Assembly (NCBI GenBank): GCA_964556955.1
Contig: CAZKXP010000024.1
Location: 1 to 10,274 of the forward strand
DNA: 10,274 nt
DNA from: UBA12078 sp964556955
Lineage (GTDB): Bacteria > Patescibacteriota > Dojkabacteria > SC72
Reading direction: 5' to 3'
In this document: piece after piece, positions 1 through 7,017 of the stretch
Numbering within the stretch: the stretch's first letter is position 1
How the letters are laid out: every line of letters begins with the position of its first letter
Notes under the pieces: generated by a model
Told to the model about the DNA's origin: nothing
The model's input: the letters and a program-made list of their open reading frames with translations, nothing else
Database searches by the model: none
Translations under genes and position numbers: made by a program

Positions 1-515
1 ATAACAATATCTTCTCCCGCAATCTTACGCTCAGATCTCTCAAAAATCTCATTGAGTGATAATCCTGTACCAACCAAGACCTCTCCTCTTTCTCCAATCA
101 TATATATTAATTCGGTACAATACCCATCTTTTTCGAAAATTCTTTCATACATAGGGAGATTACACATGCTTTCTCTTCTTTGCTTCTCATTCTCGATATC
201 AGGGTCTATTTTGCCAAGTAGTTTTTGGGGCACTCCCCCTTCAAAAGGTTTTACTCTTTCAAATGTACAGTATAAAACATCTTCACGAGTACTTATATCT
301 ATCCCTGGATACAAAGCTCTAAGTCTGTACGGCCCATACTCGAGATTCATACCCTCATAATCATCAGGTATTTCAGACTCTAACAAAGTTTGAAGAATAT
401 TTACCAATGCTACTTGCATGGCCTCTCTCTCCTGTAAGACAGGTTCTATCTCTTTGAGATATTGTGCTGCACCACCAGTAAACTGCAGTTCTTGCGTGCC
501 AGAATCAGAATTCAT
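1..515 (-). CDS. Partial gene of unknown function, running off the left edge
   Basis: Reading the minus strand from an ATG at 513-515 gives 171 codons without a stop before the window ends, so the C-terminus is missing. A TAA stop lies in frame 27 nt upstream with no other start between, so this ATG is well supported. No Shine-Dalgarno sequence is visible. The protein begins MNSDSGTQELQFTGG and looks soluble: there is no signal peptide or membrane segment. A predicted helical N-terminal stretch (about 15-50) leads into mixed alpha/beta sequence rich in charged residues, with a hydrophobic strand ELIYMIGERGEVLVGTGLSL (about 133-152). Two plus-strand open frames over the same bases are weaker and look like shadows. 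It lies 49 nt downstream of yebC and may be co-transcribed with it. I do not recognise the family and assign no function. Confidence 0.75.
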   Translation of the reverse strand, partial: MNSDSGTQELQFTGGAAQYLKEIEPVLQEREAMQVALVNILQTLLESEIPDDYEGMNLEYGPYRLRALYPGIDISTREDVLYCTFERVKPFEGGVPQKLLGKIDPDIENEKQRRESMCNLPMYERIFEKDGYCTELIYMIGERGEVLVGTGLSLNEIFERSERKIAGEDIV

Positions 516-564
516 AGTACAAAATACAAAAATTACTTGAGCAGCTTATATACAATACTATATA

Positions 565-1347
565 CTAACCCTCTAAATCTGTCCATACATTCTGTACATC
601 CTCATAATCCTCTAACTTCTCTATGCCTACCCTTGCTTTCTCCAACTCTTCTCCCTGTAATGTCTTGTATATCTTAGGTTCTTTAATAATCTCTGCCTCC
701 TTTAATACAAAACCCAATTTACTAATACTATCTCTAACCTGTGCTAATTGATTGTATTCGGTATATATCTCAAACCCCTTAACCCCATCCATATCTATCT
801 CATTAATATCCAAAATACCAGGAATATCCATAAGGGTAATCATAACCTCTTCAGAATTATCTTCCACGAAAATATCCTCCCCACCAAACTTCTCCGCTTT
901 CTGCATATGTCCAGACTTAACAACGATATATCCTTTCGTATCAAAATTCCATGCAACAGAACCCTCTGCCCCCATAGTCCCCCCTATCTCATCAAATATC
1001 TGTCTCAATTCTGAAACCGTCCTATTCTTGTTATCACTCAGAGTATCTACAATCAACTGAATGCCATGAGGACCAAACCCTTCATACGACGCTTCTTCAA
1101 ATACCACACCACTATCTCCTCCCCCTACTCCTTTCTCAATAGCTTTCTCTATACGATCCATAGGGAAGCTAGCATCTCTGGCTTTATCAATATACAACCT
1201 TAAATTAGGATTCATATCAGGATTACCACCCCCCTGCCTTGCTGCATGGGTAATCTGTGTAGAAAGTTTAGAGAATTCTTTACCCTTCTTAGCATCATTT
1301 ATGGCTTTCTTGTGTTTAATGGTATCCCACTTAGAATGTCCTGACAT
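565..1347 (-). CDS. yebC: YebC/PmpR (TACO1) family protein
   Basis: A complete 260-residue member of the YebC/TACO1 family, slightly longer than the usual 240-250. The hallmark N-terminus MSGHSKWDTIKHKKAI is followed by the family segments GGGNPDMNPNLRLYIDKAR, MDRIEKAIEKG, YEGFGPHGIQLIVDTLSDNK and GGTMGAEGSVAWNFDTKG, and by the C-terminal LEDYEDVQNVWTDLEG. These cover the family's three domains. Family members were long described as DNA-binding transcriptional regulators; later work on bacterial YebC and mitochondrial TACO1 points to a cytoplasmic translation factor acting at polyproline and related stalls. The start is fixed by the hallmark MSGHSKW. There is no Shine-Dalgarno sequence. The gene starts 46 nt after the ATPase gene, and a TAGAAT box preceded by TG lies about 33 nt upstream, so a separate promoter is possible but unproven. 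Confidence 0.96.
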   Translation of the reverse strand: MSGHSKWDTIKHKKAINDAKKGKEFSKLSTQITHAARQGGGNPDMNPNLRLYIDKARDASFPMDRIEKAIEKGVGGGDSGVVFEEASYEGFGPHGIQLIVDTLSDNKNRTVSELRQIFDEIGGTMGAEGSVAWNFDTKGYIVVKSGHMQKAEKFGGEDIFVEDNSEEVMITLMDIPGILDINEIDMDGVKGFEIYTEYNQLAQVRDSISKLGFVLKEAEIIKEPKIYKTLQGEELEKARVGIEKLEDYEDVQNVWTDLEG

Positions 1348-1393
1348 ATATTACAAACAACTGTGAATTTAACACCATATTCTACCACAAAGA

Positions 1394-3934
1394 CTATTCA
1401 ACCTTCACTGTATATTTCTTCTTTTCTTCATCTTTTTTAGGCTCTACCTTTGGCGCTTCCTCTACCAAATCATTTTTCTTGTTCTCCTCTCTAGGCTTCT
1501 CTTCTTTCTTGGGCATTACAGACCTATTACCCTTCTCACTATATGTCTGATTACTCCATTTCTGTATCTTCTCTTCTATCTCTACTCTACTTACACCATA
1601 TTTCTCCCTTGATTGTTTAATAACCTCATCTTTGCAATTAAACTTCTGATATCTTACTGGCAAAGATCTACCACTAAATGGTACAGAGGTCATACCATCA
1701 ATACAAAGCTTAATATACAAAGCATGGGCATCCAAGGATACCAGATCATCAGACGAAACTACTGGTGCAAATTCTTTCTCTAGTATTGAAGCATCACCTT
1801 GGCTTACTACAAATGATCCCAAAGTACCAACATTGCCGAATATCGCCTGTCTTACTGTTAAAGGTAATTGATCAATATACTGGTTAGTCATTGTAAGATT
1901 GAGATGATATTTCCTCGCTTCAGAAAGAATCTTCGCAAAGGACTCTGTTGCAAAGTTCTGGAACTCATCAACATACAAGAAGAAATCTTTTCTATCTGCT
2001 TCTGGCATATCGACTCTTTCCATTGCAGTCGCTTGTAGTCGGGTGATTATCATACCACCCAGCAATGATGCGGTCTCTTCTCCTAACCTACCTTGAGCCA
2101 GGTTAACCAAAAGAATCTTCCTGTTATCCATGATCTCTCTCAAATCTATCGTAGACTTAACTTGACCAATGATATTTCTGGTAACAGCCGAAGACACAAA
2201 TCTACCCACCTTATTCTGAATTGGAGCCACAGCCTCTGCGAGTAATCTTGGGTTCTGAGCCATCTGTGCAAATTCTTCAGACCAAAATTTGTACAAGATT
2301 GGATCATTGACCTGTTTAAGTATGAATTTCCTGTATGCATTATCTGTTAACATCCTCAATATTGCCAACAAGGTCGTTCCTTGCGCCTCCAGTGCTGTAG
2401 CTGCTGTGTTTGTAAGGATGTATTGAAGCCTTGGACCCCAAGAGTCACCGAACTGCTTTTTGAACACCTCTACTACACCATCAGCTATTAAATCTCTCTG
2501 CGATTTATCCTTCAATTCCAAAAGATTGAAACCCACAGGATGTTCAACATCTGTAGGATTGAAATAGATAACATCATCGATACGGTTGGGAGGTATGTAA
2601 TCTAACAGATCCTCTACGGTATCACCATGGGGATCAATGAAACAAGCCCCATCTCCAGCANNNNNNNNNNCAAGAACATCAGAGATGAACATACTTTTAA
2701 AAACTGTCGATTTACCCACACCCGTTTTACCCAAAAGATAGAAATGTCTATTCCTATCCCCCCTCTTAATACCAAATTGCAGTGTAGCTCCACGATAGTC
2801 CGTTTCTCCAAACACTGTAACATCATCCTCCGTAGCTTTGGGTAGATTCATAGGGGGTTCAAGTTTTTTAGACCTACTCCATGCGATATTTGGTGTCTCA
2901 ACAGAAATATTTGGCAGGTGGTACAGAGAAGCCAACTCCTCGATATTTAATATATCAGGCTCATCCGAATCCATATGTCTAATGATATATTCATCGTATA
3001 TCTCTTTGCCTGATTTGGTTGGCTGAGTATGCATAAAGTTGTTTAAATGGGCAGTAGTAAACTGCTTGAAACTAGCAGCCACATCTCTAAGAATCTGCTC
3101 CGATCTCTCCTGGGTTTTAGCTTTCGTTACTACTCTTATTTTAACTTCAAAACCAAGCTTCAACATCTTTGTCTCTATCTCTTTCAATTCTTCTTCCTGC
3201 CCTGGTTCTAGTTTAACAACCTCTTTCTTAACAACAGTGTCACTTGAAGACAAACTCTGCCCCATCTTGGTCAGAATTCCTGCAATTTTGCTAAATATTG
3301 ATTCTCCATGTATATCCTTACCTTCTCTAATTGCGGTGATATATCGTTTAGAATCTTTCTGCCAAATATTGGATACAGGTCTAACAGCAATCTGTAACCA
3401 TGCCTTCTCTCCCATCGCAAGGTCGGACATTGCGCCCGTTATTGCTGCAAGTGGGTCTACCTCAAAGTTTCTGAATGTCTTGATTGGGAATATGGAGTCT
3501 TTTTCCATCTCTATCTCCCCACAGGTTACATATGTATCCTCCTCTGTACTCTCTTTCGTAGCATAGTCGGTCACATAGCTAATATCTGCATTGGGATATT
3601 GAGCATACATCTGTCCTTCTACGAACTTCGCCAAATGTTTTGGCGTGACAACATAGAAACGGATGCCCTCCTCGTCGCTTGATACTATCTCAAAGCTAAT
3701 TATATCCTCACATTTAATTGCATCCCTGAGTATTCCATGAACAGAAGCAAACATCTGTTCTGCTGCTAATGCCGATTTATCATTCTCCCTTGGAACTAGT
3801 ATCTGCATGACTAGTGGTGCTCTAATATCTTCAAACACCTTGATATCGACCTTGTTCATGTGCTTGCCAAGAATCAAAACGAAGGCTAGGAAAGCACCCG
3901 AAAACACTAGGAGTATCAACATGACTGTTATCAT
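1394..3934 (-). CDS. Membrane-anchored VirB4/TraD-like DNA-transfer ATPase
   Basis: About 846 residues, containing a 10-N assembly gap. One N-terminal transmembrane helix (about 2-22) precedes a cytoplasmic alpha/beta region (about 35-370). The RecA-like motor follows: Walker A GKTGVGKST (402-410), a CFIDPHGD strand (431-438), Walker B FFLYVDEFQNF (651-661, with D656-E657) and a TMTNQYIDQL sensor-like strand (681-690). The tail (about 806-846) is Lys/Glu-rich and probably disordered. This is the architecture of the VirB4/TraC/TraD-type hexameric pumps of type IV secretion and conjugation, in the single-pass form common in CPR genomes. In those families ATP hydrolysis drives DNA or protein across the membrane. 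No relaxase, pilin or VirB6/B8/B10 partner is visible, so the substrate is unknown. A TTGATT-17-TAAAAT promoter sits 6 nt before the ATG. The plus-strand open frame at 3039-3566 is antisense noise. Confidence 0.85.
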   Translation of the reverse strand: MITVMLILLVFSGAFLAFVLILGKHMNKVDIKVFEDIRAPLVMQILVPRENDKSALAAEQMFASVHGILRDAIKCEDIISFEIVSSDEEGIRFYVVTPKHLAKFVEGQMYAQYPNADISYVTDYATKESTEEDTYVTCGEIEMEKDSIFPIKTFRNFEVDPLAAITGAMSDLAMGEKAWLQIAVRPVSNIWQKDSKRYITAIREGKDIHGESIFSKIAGILTKMGQSLSSSDTVVKKEVVKLEPGQEEELKEIETKMLKLGFEVKIRVVTKAKTQERSEQILRDVAASFKQFTTAHLNNFMHTQPTKSGKEIYDEYIIRHMDSDEPDILNIEELASLYHLPNISVETPNIAWSRSKKLEPPMNLPKATEDDVTVFGETDYRGATLQFGIKRGDRNRHFYLLGKTGVGKSTVFKSMFISDVLXXXXAGDGACFIDPHGDTVEDLLDYIPPNRIDDVIYFNPTDVEHPVGFNLLELKDKSQRDLIADGVVEVFKKQFGDSWGPRLQYILTNTAATALEAQGTTLLAILRMLTDNAYRKFILKQVNDPILYKFWSEEFAQMAQNPRLLAEAVAPIQNKVGRFVSSAVTRNIIGQVKSTIDLREIMDNRKILLVNLAQGRLGEETASLLGGMIITRLQATAMERVDMPEADRKDFFLYVDEFQNFATESFAKILSEARKYHLNLTMTNQYIDQLPLTVRQAIFGNVGTLGSFVVSQGDASILEKEFAPVVSSDDLVSLDAHALYIKLCIDGMTSVPFSGRSLPVRYQKFNCKDEVIKQSREKYGVSRVEIEEKIQKWSNQTYSEKGNRSVMPKKEEKPREENKKNDLVEEAPKVEPKKDEEKKKYTVKVE
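2661..2670. other. 10-N assembly gap inside the ATPase gene
   Basis: Ten Ns separate two assembled pieces inside the ATPase gene, just after Walker A, at residues 422-425. The reading frame matches on both sides if the gap is taken as 10 nt. Relatives of this ATPase usually have only about three residues between the Asp of the strand after Walker A and the GxG of the next strand, whereas here the spacing is seven. The true gap is therefore probably shorter than drawn, perhaps none, and ten Ns looks like a scaffolder placeholder. This is inferred from family spacing only. Confidence 0.95.
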
Positions 3935-3940
3935 ATGGAA

Positions 3941-3969
3941 ATTTTAGAGTAAAAGAGACATTTAATCAA
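3941..3969 (-). promoter_or_regulatory. Promoter of the ATPase gene, leaderless geometry
   Basis: On the minus strand a -35-like TTGATT (3964-3969) is followed by a 17-nt spacer and a -10-like TAAAAT (3941-3946). The -10 box ends 6 nt before the ATG at 3932-3934, so a start site about 7 nt downstream of it would fall on the ATG itself and give a leaderless mRNA. The absence of a Shine-Dalgarno sequence fits. The -35 box sits in the centre of a 16-nt inverted repeat, ACATTTGATTAAATGT (3958-3973), which could be a weak hairpin after the upstream gene or an operator. Confidence 0.5.
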
Positions 3970-3974
3970 ATGTT

Positions 3975-5165
3975 CTAGAAACTATACATCTGAGAAATAT
4001 CTTTACCCAACACAACAACAATATCACCCGTTGTCATGAAAGCAGGACGACCTTCTACTAGATCAAAACTCCCAGAAAGTATTTCTGTTACAATTTTCAA
4101 AGAATTCTCATAGCTCTCCCTGTTGGAGATATATACTACTGTACGATCAGCCGTACTTGGTGCATTTTCATATCTCACCACATCACATCCCGAATTTTCA
4201 ATCTTTCGCCCAAACTGTTGAGCAGCCCCGGTTACCCCACTCCCATTATATACCTCTACACGAACTCTTTCTTTCTCCAATGCCCTGTCTACGACTTTAG
4301 AAATCAATTCTCTGTATACAGTGTCAAATTCTCCCGTATTTAAATATCGTATCTGGCCACCACTAGAGGAGAGATTCTCAACGGAATATCTATGATATGA
4401 AAGGTCAATACCATATGATTCTGTTTTTGCGACCTGACTATTGAAATTGTCCCAAAAAGAAAGATATTGGGAGAAAGTCATATTACTGTAAACAGTATCT
4501 TGGCTTCCTAACATTAACCCTAAGTGCGCCATGTTCTCTAATGCAGAATATTGTGAAGCCATCATGCTTAATTCGTAGAAATTGTCACTCAGAACATCTT
4601 CCCCAAAGGTTTTGTAATATTCTCTGTACTTATCCTCTATTCCACTAAAATCCCCATACATATTTTTGTAGTTATCCATACCTTGTGAAGACAACCAAAT
4701 GTATCTATCAACCTTCATTCCAAGCATTTGCCCTATCTGCCAAATTGCATATTCAATTCCTCGCCCCTCTTGCAAAAAATCCCCCGCATATCGAAATGAG
4801 GATAAAGCGATACTATTTCCGAAATCTTCCTCTAACCCCGAAAAGTACATCCACCCGGGTATGTATATTAATATTGATTCCTTTTTAGTAAGATTGGTTA
4901 AGAAAAGAAATACTTTTGAGATCTTCTGATCGCTTCCCATACCGCTTTCTACAACAACTAGTGTTTTTTCAAAATCTTCAGCTGCTCCAGAAAGAAGATA
5001 CTGGTGAGAACCACTTTGACGTGTTGGATCTGTGAATTTTGCAGAAAGAATTAATATGAGGTATATTCCGAAGAATAACAGAACAAGGGAGACAGCGACA
5101 TAAATTACTAATTTACTCCAATTCATACGAACCTTTTTTACTGTATTTGTTTTTTTCCTTCTCAT
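3975..5165 (-). CDS. Membrane protein with divergent LCP-like region and LytR_C domain
   Basis: A 396-residue protein with a basic N-terminus (MRRKKTNTVKKVRMNW), one transmembrane helix (about 19-41) and a large outside region. Residues about 300-390 match the LytR_C domain, with the signature VRVEVYNGSGVTGAA (301-315), the strand VVYISN and the end DIVVVLG. The middle (about 68-175) follows the order of LytR-CpsA-Psr (LCP) domains, which transfer wall polymers from a lipid carrier to the cell wall: strand FLFLTNL, then ILIYIPGWMYF where LCP proteins have IPRD, then IGQMLGMKVDRYIWL. The LCP arginine and aspartate at that site are replaced, so transferase activity is doubtful. Its ATG overlaps the TGA of the upstream rluD-like gene (ATGA), which implies translational coupling. 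The LytR_C call is firm; the LCP relationship is an inference from a weak match. Confidence 0.8.
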   Translation of the reverse strand: MRRKKTNTVKKVRMNWSKLVIYVAVSLVLLFFGIYLILILSAKFTDPTRQSGSHQYLLSGAAEDFEKTLVVVESGMGSDQKISKVFLFLTNLTKKESILIYIPGWMYFSGLEEDFGNSIALSSFRYAGDFLQEGRGIEYAIWQIGQMLGMKVDRYIWLSSQGMDNYKNMYGDFSGIEDKYREYYKTFGEDVLSDNFYELSMMASQYSALENMAHLGLMLGSQDTVYSNMTFSQYLSFWDNFNSQVAKTESYGIDLSYHRYSVENLSSSGGQIRYLNTGEFDTVYRELISKVVDRALEKERVRVEVYNGSGVTGAAQQFGRKIENSGCDVVRYENAPSTADRTVVYISNRESYENSLKIVTEILSGSFDLVEGRPAFMTTGDIVVVLGKDISQMYSF

Positions 5166-6136
5166 ACAGATCTGTATATTACTAATTTCCCATGCATATC
5201 TTCAAAGGAGAGATATATTGATTCTAATTTTATCGCATTTGGGGTAGCTCCTCCTTTAAATGTTTGAAAAAGTGTATCACCTTTTATATATATCCCTAAA
5301 TATTCAAAGGATGCACGGATTTGATACATTCTTCCAGTTTTAATAACTATCAAGGCCTTCTCTTTACTTAAAAAGTGCATAAAGGAGAGGGAATATTTTG
5401 CATTCCCAGAAGGATATGTTTTGAATATGGTTTTCTTGCGGTTCATACTACTTCTACCTATATATCCTTCCACCTTTAACCATTCATTATCTTCTTGGAT
5501 ATCCCCATTTCTTACAAATTCATCTATGACTACCTGCGGGTCAACTTCTTCCTCTGGTATTTTGCTAAAAACCTCAGCCTTAGAATTCTCCCCTATCACG
5601 ATATCCGCAAGATATATTTTTTGTACCATATGGTTCTCAAACTGTTTCTGAAGATGTTTCTGCATAACCTTGTTCTTGGCAAAAACTATTAATCCAGATA
5701 CTGATTTATCCAATCTGTGTACTACACCACCCCTATCCATGGTCGCATCATATTCTCCTTTTTTTGTTAAATATCCTACAACATAGTTGGCCAATGTCCC
5801 TTTTGTATTGTTTACTCCTGGATGTACAGAGACCCCCTTGGGTTTATTCAATACAAGATATTCGCTATTTTCGTATACAATGTCTAAAGATGCATCCTGA
5901 GGTATAATTTTCTCATATGATAGTTTTGATAATATCTCATCTACATCCGATTCCAGAACCTCTACAATGTCTCCTTCCTTTAGTTTGTACGATGGTTTTA
6001 CCAATTTCCCATTTACTTGGACCAACTTCTCCCAATTATTTGTTAAAAAATTCCTACTATGTACCCTAAAATTGGCACAGATGTATGAGTCTACTCTCTC
6101 GTTTTCATGCCCCCCACCGATTTGGACAGTACTCAT
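5162..6136 (-). CDS. RluA/RluD-family pseudouridine synthase
   Basis: This 324-residue enzyme has an N-terminal S4-like RNA-binding region (about 14-62, with VQVNGKLVKPSYKLKEGD) and an RluA-type catalytic domain. The catalytic motif is VVHRLDKSVSGLIVFAKN (138-155), with the catalytic aspartate at D143. Earlier family motifs are LVLNKPKGVSVHPG (94-107). The late motif is TGRMYQIRA (267-275), where most relatives have GRTHQIRxH. The family isomerises uridine to pseudouridine in RNA; RluD acts on 23S rRNA helix 69, but RluC and RluA have the same layout, so no paralog symbol is assigned. An acidic segment of about 35 residues (185-220) is longer than usual. A weak AAAGAG lies upstream of the ATG. 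It starts 3 nt after the Lgt-like gene and overlaps the next gene by 4 nt, so it is the middle gene of an operon. Confidence 0.9.
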   Translation of the reverse strand: MSTVQIGGGHENERVDSYICANFRVHSRNFLTNNWEKLVQVNGKLVKPSYKLKEGDIVEVLESDVDEILSKLSYEKIIPQDASLDIVYENSEYLVLNKPKGVSVHPGVNNTKGTLANYVVGYLTKKGEYDATMDRGGVVHRLDKSVSGLIVFAKNKVMQKHLQKQFENHMVQKIYLADIVIGENSKAEVFSKIPEEEVDPQVVIDEFVRNGDIQEDNEWLKVEGYIGRSSMNRKKTIFKTYPSGNAKYSLSFMHFLSKEKALIVIKTGRMYQIRASFEYLGIYIKGDTLFQTFKGGATPNAIKLESIYLSFEDMHGKLVIYRSV

Positions 6137-6139
6137 GTG

Positions 6140-6967
6140 TTATCTCTTTGGAAATTTAATTGGATGATTAATATCTATCTCTCTTACAGAGGATACTTTT
6201 TCTATGACTACATTAGCTTTTCTTGAATCTTTGATGAAAATTATTAACCCAAAAACAGTCCAAGTGAGAAATGCGTAAAGAGTTATCTTCCCATATATAT
6301 CCAAATCTCCAGATATATATATATATGTTATCACACCCACAGAGAGTACTATTAATAAGAGGTTCGCAACGAAATACAATCTTTTCTCAAAAAGAGGCTT
6401 CCTAATCTTGTTAACAAAGGTAATTAGTAGTACCGAAATTACAGGGAAGAGTAAAAGTATCCCTCCCTGTACAATCCAAGATGCATTTGCAGTATTTAAA
6501 CCTAGCAATACAAATGACAAAGCAAGCATTATCTCTCCAGAAAAATAGATAGTCGGGAACATCTGGTTCCATCTCCATTTTTTTACAATAGAAGACCAAA
6601 AACTTGCTGAGAAAAGATACATCACAAACATTGAAAGAATATTTAATCCACCATCAAAAATATTAAAGAATCTCCATGGGAGTAATCTAAACCAATATAC
6701 TTGCTCTCCATACTTCTCATATGGCAACCAATACCATATATATCCCGAGAAATCCTGATAATTGGAAACAATGTGAATTATTCTCCCAAGCAAGAAACCA
6801 AGGAAAATAGAGATCAAAAAAAGATCAAAAACAGAGGACCTATCTTTTCTACTCTCAATAGCTCCTCTCCAACATACAAACATTCCAAAGAATACAACAC
6901 ATAGAAACAATATCGATGGGCTAAAATTTGAAAATATCTGATATATCCAATTCAATATGCTATCCAC
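6140..6967 (-). CDS. Polytopic membrane protein, Lgt-like without key residues
   Basis: A 275-residue protein with about seven hydrophobic segments (roughly 15-33, 47-68, 107-122, 139-158, 166-185, 197-218, 228-246) and a charged C-terminal tail. Segment FLGFLLGRIIHIVSNYQDF (55-73) followed by FFNIFDGGLNIL (100-111) recalls prolipoprotein diacylglyceryl transferase (Lgt), where GxxxGRxxxV is followed by an aromatic-rich stretch and DGGxxxHGG. Lgt attaches diacylglycerol to the lipobox cysteine of lipoproteins. Here the HGG histidine is missing and the later GRxGNFxNxE signature is absent, so lipoprotein modification is unlikely or altered. The start is a GTG at 6965-6967; a TAA lies in frame just upstream and the next ATG would remove the first helix. 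There is no Shine-Dalgarno sequence. It probably heads the operon with the rluD-like gene. The Lgt link is a weak inference; membrane topology is the safer statement. Confidence 0.7.
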   Translation of the reverse strand: MDSILNWIYQIFSNFSPSILFLCVVFFGMFVCWRGAIESRKDRSSVFDLFLISIFLGFLLGRIIHIVSNYQDFSGYIWYWLPYEKYGEQVYWFRLLPWRFFNIFDGGLNILSMFVMYLFSASFWSSIVKKWRWNQMFPTIYFSGEIMLALSFVLLGLNTANASWIVQGGILLLFPVISVLLITFVNKIRKPLFEKRLYFVANLLLIVLSVGVITYIYISGDLDIYGKITLYAFLTWTVFGLIIFIKDSRKANVVIEKVSSVREIDINHPIKFPKR

Positions 6968-6977
6968 AATATCTTTT

Positions 6978-7017
6978 TAAAAATTTAATACTGTAGTATA
7001 TGATATCACAGTATTAA
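6978..7017 (-). terminator. Hairpin with T tract after the zinc-ribbon gene
   Basis: The minus strand reads TTAATACTGT, a 13-nt loop, then ACAGTATTAA: a perfect 10-bp inverted repeat with arms at 7008-7017 and 6985-6994, followed by ATTTTT. The 5' arm includes the TAA stop of the zinc-ribbon gene. Position and T tract fit an intrinsic terminator, although the stem has only two G:C pairs and would be weak. The CTGT...ACAG arms could instead be a protein-binding palindrome upstream of the Lgt-like gene. Confidence 0.45.

Noticed and set aside
52..360. Plus-strand 102-codon open frame near the left edge
   Set aside because: The opposite strand holds a longer uninterrupted frame with a clean start and more natural composition; this one is Ser/Pro-rich and lacks any signal.
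1355..1390. TG-extended TAGAAT box as promoter of yebC
   Set aside because: The -10 match is good, but there is no -35 at a suitable distance and it overlaps the operon-like gap after the ATPase gene; kept only as a possibility in the yebC entry.
3039..3566. Plus-strand 175-codon open frame
   Set aside because: Antisense to the N-terminal region of the ATPase gene; serine- and leucine-rich translation typical of a shadow frame.
6985..7017. LexA/SOS-box reading of the CTGT...ACAG palindrome
   Set aside because: The E. coli-type box has 8 nt between CTGT and ACAG; here there are 13, and no SOS gene follows.
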